From Candidatus Bathyarchaeota archaeon (GTDB lineage Archaea; Thermoproteota; Bathyarchaeia; Bathyarchaeales; Bathycorpusculaceae), in assembly GCA_003164295.1 (NCBI GenBank), contig PLTA01000053.1, forward strand, positions 52,175 to 116,174: a DNA stretch of 64,000 bases. Direction: 5' to 3'. Of the stretch, positions 1 to 9,340 are shown piece by piece. The position numbers were made by a program, and so were the translations under genes. Within the stretch, counting starts at the first letter, position 1, and every line of letters starts with the position of its first letter. The notes under the pieces were generated by a model. It saw only the letters and a program-made list of their open reading frames with translations, did no database searches and had not been told where the DNA came from.

Positions 1-2
1 TA

Positions 3-2876
3 GAAAGCCGTATACATGGGGAGCCATCGGACGCAAGCCTTGAGTTTAGGGCAGTGCGAAAGAACGGTTCAATAGTTTGGCTGGAAGCATTTGCAAGCCG
101 CATTGAATATATGGAGGAGCCGGCGGTGCAGGGCATGTTTTTGGATATTAGTGCGCGCAAGAAATCTGACCAAGTTCTAAGAGAAAAGGAAATGCGGTAT
201 CGAGAGTTGGCAGATTCTTTGCCCGATATTGTTTTTGAGATAGACCTAAACGGAAAGTTTACTTTTCTTAATCAAAGAGCGTTCGAAATCACAGGCTTTA
301 CTCGAGAGGATTTTGAAAAAGGCTTGAATATTTTTCAGCTCGCCAATCCAGAAGAAATGCAGAAAGGACTGGAAAATATCCAGAGATCACTGGACGGAAA
401 AAGCCATGCTCCTACCGAGTACACAATTACGAGGAAAAACGGAACCACCTTCACCGGACTCATCAGGGCATCTCGGTGTATTTCCGAAAACAAAGTGATC
501 GGGCTTAGAGCAATAGTTATAGATATAACCGAAAACAAGAAAAACGATTTCGAAATAAAGCAGAAAAACGAGGCTCTTGAAAGAGTATCGGAAAGTATTG
601 GTTCTGGTTTAGCTGTTATCGGCAAGGATTACAGTGTCGTTTGGGCTAATAAGTATCTGATGGATTTGGGTGTTGCTCCAAACAAGAAATGTTATCAGAA
701 TTTTAATAAATCAGATACGATTTGCCCAGATTGCGGCGCAAAAAAAATCTTTGAACAGAATGCATCTCTTGCTGTACATGAATATAAAACGATAAACTCA
801 AAAGGTGAAACTGTCTGGATCGAATTAAGAGTCACTCCTCTCAAAGACAAAGATGGAAACGTGACAGCCGCATTAGAACTTGCAGTTCCAATTACCGAAC
901 GCAAGCTCATGCAACATGCTTTGCAGGAAAGTGAAGAGAAATTCCGGACCATAACAAGTTCAGTTAAAGACGCTATTATCTTGGTCGACGATGAAGCCAA
1001 GGTTGTTTATTGGAATCCAGCTGCCGAGAAAACGTTTGGCTACTCAAATGTTGAAGCAATTGGCAAAGATGTCCATGAACTGATCGTTCCCAAAACGATG
1101 TGCAAGGAAGGCAGAGAATGCATTAAAACTAGTGTTCAACAGTTTGCCAACACGGGAAGCGGCGCATTCACGAATGGTAATGTTGAATTGCAGGGACAAA
1201 GAAGGGACGGCACCGAATTTTCAGTTAATATATCTTTAACCCCGATTAAGTTGCGGGGAAAATGGAGTGTAGTCGGCGTCGTAAAGGACATCACCGAGAG
1301 AAAACAAGCCGAGCAGAAGCTCCAAGCGGCTGAGAAACGTTATCATGCTTTGTTTAATGAGGCACCTTTAGGAGTTCTAGTTATCGACCCTCAAAGTACA
1401 AAGCCTGTTGAATTCAATGATGTAGCCCACATTCAACTAGGTTACTCCAGAGAAGAGTTTTCAAAACTGTGCATTTCAGATTTTGTAAAAGACAAACCTG
1501 ACGAAATAAACGCTTATATAGCCAAAATGTTGCAGGAAGGAGGAGACGAGTTCGAGACCAAACACAGCACCAAAAACGGCGAAATCAGAAATGTTCTAGT
1601 TAACACCAGAGTAGTTGAATTGGAGGGCAAACTGTTTCTCTACTGCGTTTTCCACGACATAACAGAGATAAGAAAAGTTCAAGAAGCCTTAATGGAAAGC
1701 GAAACGCAATATCGTCAACTAATTAACGTTGCGCAAGAGGGCATTTGGGCGCTGGATAACAAATGTCAAACTGTTTTTGTTAATCCACAAATGGCGAAGA
1801 TGCTGGGATATAGCGAGAGTGAAATGGTTGGGAAAAACCTTTTCGAATTCTTAGATAAGACGTGCATCGAGAAGGCTAAACAAGTTCTTGGACAATTCAA
1901 ACAAGACGCCAAAGGACATTTCGATTGCGAGTTTACTCGTAAAAATGGATCCCGCATCTACGTCACTATCGCAGTTTCCGAATTTAAGGATGATGAGGGA
2001 AAACCTTCAGGGACGCTTATGATGGTTTCAGACATTACAGACCGCAAAGTTTTGGAAGCAAAAGTGAACAACTATTCAAAACACTTGAAGAGCATGGTTG
2101 AATTGAGAACCACCCAGTTGAAGGCTGCTAATGAACAACTCGTCAAGTCTGAACGTTTAGCGGCTATAGGTGAATTAGCTGGCATGGTTGGGCATGACCT
2201 GCGAAACCCGCTAACAGGCATCAAAAACGCTACCTACTACTTGAAAAAGAAAGGCACAACAATTTCCGAAGTGCAAGCTAAAGAAATGCTTGAAACCATC
2301 GATAATGCCATCGACCACTCAAACAAGATCATCAACGACCTTCTGGATTACGCGAGAGAGATACATCTGGAACTAACAGAATGCGCACCCCGCAAGCTCG
2401 TGGACGAAGCGTCGCAGATGATTCAAGTTCCAGACCGAATACAGATCGTAAACCATGTTCTTGAAGAGACCAAGGTTAAGGTCGACGCTGACAAGATGAT
2501 GCGAGTTTTCATAAACCTCATAAAGAATGCAGTTGACGCCATGCCTGAGAAAGGAACACTCGAAATCACAAGCCACAAAACAAAAGACAACGTAGAAATC
2601 TCTTTCGCCGACACAGGCAAGGGAATACCTGATGACGTTTTGCCGAAACTTTTTACGCCGCTATTCACGACTAAAGCGCAGGGCATGGGCTTTGGCTTAG
2701 CCATATGCAAACGCATCATAGAGGTGCATGGAGGCAGGATAAAGGTGGAAACAGCAGTTAACAAGGGAACAACGTTCACAATAACTTTGCCAGTTAAACC
2801 TAAGTTGGAGGTTGGAGGTGAAAAAACATGGATAAACATGCCAGAATCCTTGTTGTCGACGACAACGAAAACATAA
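3..2876 (+). CDS. Multi-PAS sensor histidine kinase (5' end outside window)
   Basis: The frame is open to the window edge, so the first in-frame GTG (54) is not the real start and the protein is N-terminally cut. From residue 1 of that GTG I see the tail of one PAS domain, then about five PAS/PAC units (roughly 47-160, 168-282, 288-410, 425-545, 553-670), each ending in a DITERK-like PAC signature. A short coiled linker leads to a HisKA domain with the phospho-acceptor His near 714 (GHDLRNPLTG) and a HATPase with N box NLIKNAVDAM (about 820), G1 DTGKGIP (about 852) and G2 GMGFGLAI (about 877). No membrane segment is visible, so sensing is probably cytosolic. It overlaps the response regulator gene by 49 nt. 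The paralogue at 50787 overlaps its regulator by only 8 nt; the longer tail here fits a small indel that abolished the older stop. Confidence 0.93.
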   Translation, partial: ESRIHGEPSDASLEFRAVRKNGSIVWLEAFASRIEYMEEPAVQGMFLDISARKKSDQVLREKEMRYRELADSLPDIVFEIDLNGKFTFLNQRAFEITGFTREDFEKGLNIFQLANPEEMQKGLENIQRSLDGKSHAPTEYTITRKNGTTFTGLIRASRCISENKVIGLRAIVIDITENKKNDFEIKQKNEALERVSESIGSGLAVIGKDYSVVWANKYLMDLGVAPNKKCYQNFNKSDTICPDCGAKKIFEQNASLAVHEYKTINSKGETVWIELRVTPLKDKDGNVTAALELAVPITERKLMQHALQESEEKFRTITSSVKDAIILVDDEAKVVYWNPAAEKTFGYSNVEAIGKDVHELIVPKTMCKEGRECIKTSVQQFANTGSGAFTNGNVELQGQRRDGTEFSVNISLTPIKLRGKWSVVGVVKDITERKQAEQKLQAAEKRYHALFNEAPLGVLVIDPQSTKPVEFNDVAHIQLGYSREEFSKLCISDFVKDKPDEINAYIAKMLQEGGDEFETKHSTKNGEIRNVLVNTRVVELEGKLFLYCVFHDITEIRKVQEALMESETQYRQLINVAQEGIWALDNKCQTVFVNPQMAKMLGYSESEMVGKNLFEFLDKTCIEKAKQVLGQFKQDAKGHFDCEFTRKNGSRIYVTIAVSEFKDDEGKPSGTLMMVSDITDRKVLEAKVNNYSKHLKSMVELRTTQLKAANEQLVKSERLAAIGELAGMVGHDLRNPLTGIKNATYYLKKKGTTISEVQAKEMLETIDNAIDHSNKIINDLLDYAREIHLELTECAPRKLVDEASQMIQVPDRIQIVNHVLEETKVKVDADKMMRVFINLIKNAVDAMPEKGTLEITSHKTKDNVEISFADTGKGIPDDVLPKLFTPLFTTKAQGMGFGLAICKRIIEVHGGRIKVETAVNKGTTFTITLPVKPKLEVGGEKTWINMPESLLSTTTKT

Positions 2877-3280
2877 GAAACACGGTGAAAACAATTCTGG
2901 AAGATGAAGGTTACATTGTGGACTTGGCAGCTACCGGAAGGGAAGAGATCAAAAGAACGGAAGAGACAGCATACAATGTGGCGCTTTTAGACATTCGCTT
3001 GCCTGATATGGAAGGTGTGGAATTGTTGAAGCTGATGAAGGATGCTGTTCCCAGAACCAGAAAGATAATGGTGACAGGCTACCCGTCAATGCAGAATGCG
3101 GTTGCCGCCTTAAATAAGAACGCTGATGTCTACATGATTAAACCAGTGGACATTGAAACGCTTCTGAAGACCGTGAAAGAGCAGTTGCAACTGCAAGAAA
3201 ACGAAAGAGAATTTAGCGAGCAAAAGGTAGCTGAATTCATCGAAACACGCGTAAAAGAGATGTCAACTGTCCACGTCTAA
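2828..3280 (+). CDS. Receiver-only response regulator
   Basis: 150-residue CheY-like protein: acidic pair D11-D12, phospho-acceptor D55 (LLDIRLPD), T83 and K105 (MIKP) are all in place. After the receiver there is only a charged helix of about 30 residues, so no DNA-binding output is present. It is preceded by GGAGGTG and translated from within the end of the kinase gene, so the two are a cognate pair. The receiver is nearly identical in motif layout to the one encoded at 50345-50794, pointing to duplication of the whole kinase-regulator unit. How the signal leaves the receiver is not shown by the sequence. Confidence 0.93.
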   Translation: MDKHARILVVDDNENIRNTVKTILEDEGYIVDLAATGREEIKRTEETAYNVALLDIRLPDMEGVELLKLMKDAVPRTRKIMVTGYPSMQNAVAALNKNADVYMIKPVDIETLLKTVKEQLQLQENEREFSEQKVAEFIETRVKEMSTVHV

Positions 3281-3331
3281 GCAGAATCAACAAACTCAAT
3301 TTTTTATTCATTTGAGTTTTAGAAGCCTCAA

Positions 3332-3799
3332 TTAGAAATTTTCGTCACCATGGAGTCGCATTATCGCCCCTGACTTCCGCAGCAAACTAGTTAGAGTCCA
3401 ATGCCAGCCTCTTTGCTCAGCGATTTGTTCGCCAAATTCTTTTTCTAAGCGTTTATTAATTCGCAAGATTCTGCGGCTAATTTGGTGACGCGCAACTTTG
3501 AATTGCTGAAGCTTTACAGGCAACTCTTTGGGCAATAGTCCTGGGCTACCAGCCTCAAATAGCAAACGCAAAATCTCCCGATCAATCTCATCTCTGCAAG
3601 CTACACGTTCAATCACCGATTGTTCAAAATTGAAAGACCCCTTCAGACCAGCAAAAATAGTACGCAGCATAAGCTTAACCTCTTCAACTTCTGATAGCGT
3701 CTGTTTGAGAAGCTGCTGATTGTACTTTAAACGCCCTATCTTATCGCTCTGGCTACGCTTCTTTTTCTGGTTCTGAAAAGAATTTATGTTTTCTTCCAT
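3332..3799 (-). CDS. Provirus-type HTH-like regulator, homologue of 55531 gene
   Basis: 155-residue protein from the ATG at 3799, chosen because the homologue in the provirus (55531-55992) aligns from its own ATG here; the frame runs 39 codons further upstream but overlaps a second conserved small reading frame. Both proteins share a basic KKKRSQSDKIGRLKYN block, a LKQTLSE-EVKLML helix, and a C-terminal winged-helix-like part (KELPVKLQQFKVARHQISRRI, given here in part). The C-terminus differs (LLRKSGAIMRLHGDENF against a different tail), as if cut or joined to other DNA. DNA binding is inferred from the basic, helix-rich character, not from a named family. Probably left over from an element related to the 53-64 kb provirus. 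Confidence 0.6.
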   Translation of the reverse strand: MEENINSFQNQKKKRSQSDKIGRLKYNQQLLKQTLSEVEEVKLMLRTIFAGLKGSFNFEQSVIERVACRDEIDREILRLLFEAGSPGLLPKELPVKLQQFKVARHQISRRILRINKRLEKEFGEQIAEQRGWHWTLTSLLRKSGAIMRLHGDENF

Positions 3800-3800
3800 G

Positions 3801-3947
3801 TCAAAATGCACACTCCAAAAATTCTTGTCCATGAACATAGGGCAAAATTGATAGTGGGTAATCAGGGACCAACCAGTTACAGAAAAGCGACTTGTAAAAG
3901 CACGGACTTTTTCCATGCTTTAAGGTATGCGCAAAAATTGCTTTTGA
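3801..3947 (-). pseudogene. Remnant of small conserved ORF upstream of the regulator
   Basis: This stretch aligns codon by codon with the 54-residue ORF at 55365-55529: both contain SKAIFAHTL, HGKSPCF, PDYPLS and end EFLECA plus one residue and TGA just before the regulator ATG. Many differences fall in third codon positions, so the frame was once translated. Here no ATG, GTG or TTG is found at the matching start and the frame runs into unrelated sequence upstream, so I call it a remnant. Confidence 0.5.
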
Positions 3948-4305
3948 GGAAACAAAAAATGGAAGGATTGCTGCGGAGGATAAGCGGACATTGTGGCGAT
4001 GATAGGAAAAACAGGGGTAGATAGGCCACTTACAAATCCCAGAGACTCTCCACCATAGGAGTGGACAAAAAACTAATTGTCGGTTTTGGTTCTGTCGTTG
4101 CACCTCACGAACCATTTGAAAAAAAGAGCTGGCGACGAATTACCATAATCGGGTAAATTAGTGACTATGGACACATCTAAAAAGTATAACAAAAGACAAA
4201 AATAGCCAATCATCCCTCTTCTACTGACCGCAGCATAAGTTGACCACATAGCAAAAATAAAAAAAAAGCTGCTTGTCAAGGGAAAAAATAGGTAGAGACA
4301 CCCTT

Positions 4306-4389
4306 GCGGGATTGCCCTAGCCTGGTAGGGGGCAGGCCTGCTAAGTCTGTGGTCGAAAGGCCGCGTGGGTTCAAATCCCACATCCCGCG
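4306..4389 (+). tRNA. tRNA-Ser(GCT)
   Basis: Acceptor GCGGGAT (4306-4312) pairs with ATCCCGC (4382-4388); anticodon stem CAGGC/GTCTG encloses loop CTGCTAA with anticodon GCT; a long variable arm, as expected for serine, precedes the T arm GTGGG-TTCAAAT-CCCAC. Discriminator G is followed by an encoded CCA (4390-4392). No intron. A broken integrase gene begins about 80 nt downstream of its 3' end, the usual position for an element inserted at a tRNA gene. Confidence 0.93.
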
Positions 4390-4472
4390 CCATTTCCACG
4401 GGTTATTTCATTCCAGCAACACAGTTTATAAGCAAAACACTCCACAGTAGCTCAGGACGCAGAGGTATGATT

Positions 4473-5705
4473 ATGGATCCGCGCAGACAAGATTGGCTAA
4501 ACAGAGTCTACCGCCGTAGTCACTCATACAACAGCATGCACGCAGTCGAGATGGCGCTGCGCGCATTTGACAGAAAAACCGGCGAACCAACAGAAGCCAT
4601 TATTTTGAAAGTAAAAAGTAGCCAACTTGATGTTTACGAGACCTTAGACAAGTCGTCGCCTCACTCGACAAATCAGAAGGCAGCCCAAGCACAATAACCG
4701 GATACGTCAATCGAGTAACAAGGTATTTTGCCTTCAACGACGTGGTTATAGATCCTGTACGTTTTAGGGCTAAAGTGGTTATGCCGCGAGTCGAAGATCC
4801 AGATGATCGCGCACCAACTCTTGAAGAGCTAAGAGGCATTCTGTCCTGGGGGAAAATGAGAACTAAAACTTTGATTATCGTAATGGCGACTTCGGGAATG
4901 CGCCTTGGCGAAGCCAAGGCGCTTAAAATCGGAAACATAGAGTTTGATTCAAGGCCCAGAAGAATTACACTTTCCCCAAAAGTTGCAAAGAAAACAGGAA
5001 AAGGCAGAACCGTCTATATCACTGACGAGGCAACCGAATACCTCAAAAGATATCTGGAGGAACGAAATAACGTTGACCCTTTGGGTTTTTCCTTCAGAAG
5101 CAAATCAACACGACCACATGAGCGAAGACCGTGCATGGAGTACAATAACTGAATGCATTGAAAAAGCAGGTCTTGGCAAAAGCAAAGAAACGACAACGTG
5201 TGGGAGAAGAAAAATTCATCCTTACAGTCTACGTAAATTCTTTTTTTCAAAAGCAGAGGGCGTTATAGGTGAAACTGCAGCTCACGCAATGATGGGTCAT
5301 GGTTCTTATCAGCAGACTTACTATCGACGTACCGAAGAAGAAAAGTCTAAAGATTATCTCAAATGTATGCCGTATCTTTCGATTTTCAAAGATAATGTGG
5401 ATTTAAGAAACGTGACGAATGAAGCAGCTTTAGCTGCAATCCGGGCTTTTGCTGAAGCATATGGCATTGATCCTTTGCGAGTAAAGATTGAGAAACAGAA
5501 AGAAACAGGGAAAGAACCAACAACAGATGAGGAAATTGCTGCTATTCAAAATGAAATCAAAAAACTCCGAGCCAAAGAAAGTGAACCCAAAACAATTGTA
5601 AACGAGAACGAACTGCAACAATACCTTGCCAAAGGTTGGGATGTCAGTACAGTTCTACCAAGCGGGAAAATCGTGATAACCAAAATTAATCAAACGGTTC
5701 CTTGA
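4473..5705 (+). pseudogene. Tyrosine recombinase (integrase), two frameshifts
   Basis: Three overlapping frames together make one archaeal tyrosine recombinase. Frame 3 runs from ATG 4473 (or 4467, behind AGAGGT) to about 4650; frame 2 continues (VVASLDKS) with the core box SGMRLGEAKAL and the K region TGKGRTVYI to about 5100; frame 3 resumes with HPYSLRKFF, MMGHGSY and a Tyr-rich QTYYRRTEEE to the stop at 5705. All catalytic boxes are recognisable, so decay is recent, or the shifts are assembly errors. It lies just 3' of tRNA-Ser; no second copy of the tRNA 3' end is present in the window, so the rest of its element seems lost or lies outside. Confidence 0.8.
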
Positions 5706-5718
5706 ATATATTTCAAGG
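5700..5718 (+). terminator. Hairpin at the end of the integrase remnant
   Basis: CCTTGAA and TTCAAGG form a perfect 7-bp stem around TATAT, overlapping the stop codon region of the integrase. There is no T run directly after it, so its role as terminator is only suggestive. Confidence 0.3.
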
Positions 5719-5798
5719 ATCCCCTTTGAGACACATTCAATTGTACCCAGCGACAACTTCCTGTCAAGGAGGCATAGTATCGAGTAACTCTGATTGTA

Positions 5799-5830
5799 CG
5801 GATGTTAACGTCCGAGTAACGCATTTTTTT
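5799..5830 (+). terminator. Inverted repeat followed by seven T
   Basis: CGGA-TGTTAACG-TCCG (5799-5814) can fold, and a T7 run follows at 5824-5830. The octamer CGAGTAAC occurs on both sides (5781-5788 and 5813-5820) as a direct repeat. The rest of 5706-5990 shows no gene. Confidence 0.3.
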
Positions 5831-5990
5831 AATGTTTGGTGTCATGATTTTATACTACCTACAGCGTCACAAAACCTGTAAACAAATTTTTAATTCATTC
5901 TAGGGCTTTCAAATAAAACGGAGATTTTTTTTGTTGCAGTCTTTCCGATATCTTTTGCTGTCCTCTCGATGAAATGTGCTCTCCCGTCTT

Positions 5991-6194
5991 TCAGCTTACA
6001 CTTGAAAACCTTATGAGTTTAAGCCATATCGGTAGTTTTGCTAAGAACGCTTCGGCACTCAGCAAATCATCTTCGCCAATAAAGACTACTTGAAGAGGCG
6101 ATCCCTGCGGAAAATTGTTCTCAACAAAAGCCTTCAACTTTGACATGTCGACTGTTCTGAGTTTATAGGAATCCGTTTTTCGCAATGCTTGCAT
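5991..6194 (-). CDS. Small conserved hypothetical protein
   Basis: 67 residues: basic N-terminus, an amphipathic helix (KLKAFVENNFPQGSP), a short hydrophobic strand LQVVFIGEDD and a C-terminal LSAEAFLAKLPIWLK stretch. Similar short proteins with a SAEEF-AKLP-WLK ending are, to my memory, common in archaea; function unknown. No partner gene is close: the integrase remnant is upstream and a likely degraded region follows. Confidence 0.5.
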   Translation of the reverse strand: MQALRKTDSYKLRTVDMSKLKAFVENNFPQGSPLQVVFIGEDDLLSAEAFLAKLPIWLKLIRFSSVS

Positions 6195-6352
6195 TTGTTT
6201 TGTATTATTTTATGTTTGGACTTTTCCCCATGAGAAGACAGAAGAACTTTTACGTTCTTGAAATCACCATCGACTCGACTCTATTTGGATCAGCTCTGAC
6301 CCCGAGACTATGGTAAGTCCACTGGGTCTCAGACCCAAATCAGACTGTTGAC

Positions 6353-6571
6353 GTGTTTATTGCCGCGCTTGCCGGTGGACTGTCAATTGTATTGTTGATT
6401 TTGTCAAGCAAACTAATTAGAAGAGAAAAAAATGCTTCCATAAAAAATATCGGACGAACAACATCGCCTTCCCCGTTTTTCAGCTTTTTCATATGGGATT
6501 TAAATGTGGCTGTAAACCTGACATCCCACGCTTTTTCAATTTTGTGCTTTCAAACGTTTATTTTTTTTTAA
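6353..6571 (+). other. Open frame with one membrane helix, probable gene remnant
   Basis: The frame encodes a hydrophobic helix (FIAALAGGLSIVLLILSS) followed by basic KLIRREK and low-complexity sequence. This looks like the C-terminal anchor of an archaeal surface protein whose main part is missing. The start is not convincing and no RBS is seen; 6195-6612 otherwise shows no gene. Confidence 0.25.
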
Positions 6572-6612
6572 ATTTTCCTTTTTCTTGCTCAATTAACGGC
6601 TTTTTTCAAACA

Positions 6613-7845
6613 TTATTTTTCGCCAATTGTTTCAGATTTATTTTGTTTTCTGAAAATTATAACTAAGGGTACGGTTACAACTGAAATTGCCGCTGAAATA
6701 ATAAAAACTAATCCATCAAAGCCAACTGACACACCAAAAGAAAAAGCGCTCGCAGCAAAAACAGGCGAAATTGTTTGTGCAAGACCTGCAATTGCCCAAG
6801 CAACCCCCAAACTTCCTCCTTGAGCATCTTTAGGAGTATTCAAAGAAATCAATGTGTTAAGCGTAACAATCTGAATTCCAAAACCAAAAGAAATCAACGC
6901 GGCAACCACAAAGAGAAACGTCAGATTTCCAACGGTAGCTAAAACTAAAAGTCCAACGAAAAGAACTCCAATTCCCAGCAATGTCATGTTTAGTCGGCTG
7001 AGCCTTTTGCTAAGGGCTGGCAGAAGGACTGCTTGGGTTAAGACGCTTATGCCACCGACAAAAAAGAAAACCAATCCCGTTTGAAATGAACCAAAACCGA
7101 AAACAGCTTTTAACCAAGGTGAAAGCGATGCCTGAAGAAAAACAAACGCAACAAAAAACAGAAAGTAAATTCCTAAAAGTAAAGCTATTTTCTGCTTCCT
7201 CAGAACAGCCAACAGAGCTCGGAAGGAAAGCACAGTTTTCTTTGTATTGAAACTTGTTGGTTCCGGTAGTCGGAAATAAGCTACAATCAGATTTGTTAAT
7301 GCTAAGCCTGAAGCAAGAAAAGATGGAATACCGTAGCCAAAGAGGCTGCTTAGTGTTCCGCCGATGGCTGGTCCTAAAATGAATGCGGTGCCTGCAGCTG
7401 CTCCAAGGTACCCTAGGTACTTTAGCCTTTGGTTTGGTGTTGTAACATCAGCAACATAGGCTTGCGCAACAGGTACAGTTGCAGCAGTAGTTCCCGAGAG
7501 CATTCTGCCAACAAAAAGTAGCCAAATCACATGTGCAGAGCCAAAAAGGAAGTAAGCTATGCTGGCAACCGCCAACGCTATGAGGAGGATCTTTCTTCTT
7601 CCATAACGGTCACTTAGCCTAGCGACTACTGGCGTGAAAATGAAAGACATAGCACTGTATGACGCCAGTAGAATCCCATATAGAAGAGCTGAACCGCCCA
7701 GGGAAAGCACATAAAAATAAAGGTAAGGTACAACAATGGCGAAGCCTAAATTATCAAGAAAAACCACGAGGAAAAGAACACTAAAAGCCGATCTTCGGGC
7801 AAAAACACCGCTGGCTTCGCGTTTTTCATTCATCAAAAATTCCAC
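6613..7845 (-). CDS. Major facilitator superfamily transporter
   Basis: 410 residues with twelve hydrophobic segments in two halves. The loop between TM2 and TM3 carries the MFS signature (VARLSDRYGRRKIL); PTSFNTKKT lies in the central loop. It fits the drug:H+ antiporter type (TetA/Bcr-like), so a role as exporter in the cytoplasmic membrane is inferred; substrate unknown. ATG 7845 is used; a second ATG (MNEKR) four codons on is equally possible. Single gene, with no partner on the same strand nearby. Confidence 0.85.
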   Translation of the reverse strand: MEFLMNEKREASGVFARRSAFSVLFLVVFLDNLGFAIVVPYLYFYVLSLGGSALLYGILLASYSAMSFIFTPVVARLSDRYGRRKILLIALAVASIAYFLFGSAHVIWLLFVGRMLSGTTAATVPVAQAYVADVTTPNQRLKYLGYLGAAAGTAFILGPAIGGTLSSLFGYGIPSFLASGLALTNLIVAYFRLPEPTSFNTKKTVLSFRALLAVLRKQKIALLLGIYFLFFVAFVFLQASLSPWLKAVFGFGSFQTGLVFFFVGGISVLTQAVLLPALSKRLSRLNMTLLGIGVLFVGLLVLATVGNLTFLFVVAALISFGFGIQIVTLNTLISLNTPKDAQGGSLGVAWAIAGLAQTISPVFAASAFSFGVSVGFDGLVFIISAAISVVTVPLVIIFRKQNKSETIGEK

Positions 7846-8198
7846 TATAACAATTTAATAAGATTAAGCAAATAAGCGTTTTCAAGAATAGTTATCCCAA
7901 AGTTACAGATAGCCTTACTCAAACGCGATGAACCAAGTCTAGACGGCTTCGCATTAGACGTCACATTTGAACCGGTATCCAACAAATTTAATTCACTTTT
8001 TACTTACCCTCCATTACGGAACAGTTGCAATTCTGAAAATAACATTGTTAATTTTGCTTCTTTTGGTTTCAATCTACAGCAGGACTATTAGAAGAAAGTC
8101 CTACTTCGAACAAAATAATAATAAAAAAACGTAATTGCAATTAAACAGGAAAATCTAGAAATGGTTTCAAATCGGTTACTCTTTGATGCTTTAGCGAT
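7846..8198. other. Gap with a possible membrane-anchor remnant
   Basis: On the plus strand, a frame ending about 8133 reads YGTVAILK, a hydrophobic run of about 17 residues, then YSRTIRRKS. It resembles the anchor end of a membrane protein and has no start or upstream domain. Nothing else is recognised in this gap. Confidence 0.2.
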
Positions 8199-8702
8199 TT
8201 ATTGATGCTGTTTAATGAATTTTGAAAGGTTCACGATTTCAAGGTCGCCTTTACATTTGGGACAAGTACTTTGCATTTCGGGTGATTTTGCCCCTATTTT
8301 TATTGGTGCTCCGCAATGACAACAATAATACGTTAGAGTTTGTCCTTTGTCCGCAAGTTTTTTGACAAGGGCAGCCGTTTCTTTTTGTGGTTCTGTTAAT
8401 TCTTTCTCTTTCTTTTTAGAGGTCCCTTTCTTTTCGGTAGAAAAGTTTTTGCAGTTTTCCGCTTCAATAAAATATGTCGCATAGCCTACCTTTGCGGGGG
8501 CTAAGGTTTTTCCTGTTTTCTGGCAGGATTCTTCATCAAAGAAGCTGCAGTCTTCGCAAGTCTTTTTTTGATCATACTGTTTCTGAAGTTTCCAATAGCA
8601 ATCTGCACAATACATTTGCTCATTGTTGTTTACGTTCACAGTTAAACCTGAGCCTGAGAATGATTTCTTGCAACCGCCACATTCAAACCGCATAGCATTC
8701 AC
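8199..8702 (-). CDS. Multi-zinc-ribbon protein
   Basis: 167 residues. The N-terminal ribbon is CGGC...CADC (LIM-like spacing), the middle has C-x2-C...C around CEDCSFFDEESCQKTG, and the C-terminal ribbon is CCHCG...CPKCKGDLEIV. A Lys/Glu-rich linker (about residues 85-110) separates the halves. ATG 8702 is taken; ATG 8693 (MRFECGGC) is as good. Likely binds two or three zinc ions; partner and role unknown. Confidence 0.7.
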   Translation of the reverse strand: MNAMRFECGGCKKSFSGSGLTVNVNNNEQMYCADCYWKLQKQYDQKKTCEDCSFFDEESCQKTGKTLAPAKVGYATYFIEAENCKNFSTEKKGTSKKKEKELTEPQKETAALVKKLADKGQTLTYYCCHCGAPIKIGAKSPEMQSTCPKCKGDLEIVNLSKFIKQHQ

Positions 8703-8960
8703 GTTGGAAGTTACTATTTGCTTTGCTTTTATTTATTGTTTAATTAGGCAGTAGCTATTTTTCAAAGGATTATTGAAATATTGGGAGTACCCTCAGAACT
8801 CCCTAAGAAAAATGTGAGTTAATCTAAGGTGCCGTTTTAGAATTGAAAACTTCATTTATCGGGTAGGCACTCCAATAAGTGTTGACGACGTTAATACCAA
8901 AACAAGTAACAAAACAATTCTTAAATATCATAATCGATGAAGCCTAATTACCAGTAAAAG

Positions 8961-9203
8961 TCAGGCCTCAGCTAATACACCTACTATTTTTATTTTTTCC
9001 ATTATCTCATCACCATGAGGAGCAATATCCATCGCCATAGTCAAATCTTGACCAGCTTCATGCCCCAAATGGTCACCATCCAACCATTGACTAGATTCAG
9101 TTACATCATACACTTTTCCTCTGTAACCTACATACGCAGGCTTGCCGCCTTTCCCATTATAACTACTTAATTCTTCCACCGTAAATTTTCTTGACGCTTC
9201 CAA
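8961..9203 (-). CDS. Cytochrome b5-like heme-binding domain protein
   Basis: 80 residues matching the stand-alone cytochrome b5/steroid-binding-like domain: FTVEELSSYNGK, AYVGYRGKVYDVTESSQW, GDHLGHEAGQDLT and a C-terminal VGVL. The HPGG heme motif of true cytochrome b5 is absent; the His residues in GDHLGHEAG and APHGDE are possible ligands. Small soluble redox or ligand-binding protein; partner unknown. Confidence 0.8.
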   Translation of the reverse strand: MEASRKFTVEELSSYNGKGGKPAYVGYRGKVYDVTESSQWLDGDHLGHEAGQDLTMAMDIAPHGDEIMEKIKIVGVLAEA

Positions 9204-9340
9204 GTTCTCGCTTCCTTGATTTTTAATTGTACTATTTTGCTTTCGATGCTATAACTTTCTGTGACTGTGAAATAGCAACCACATTAACTGTTCTTCGCAT
9301 ACTCATTAAAATTAAAGCTTAGTTATCTACCTTTACCTGC

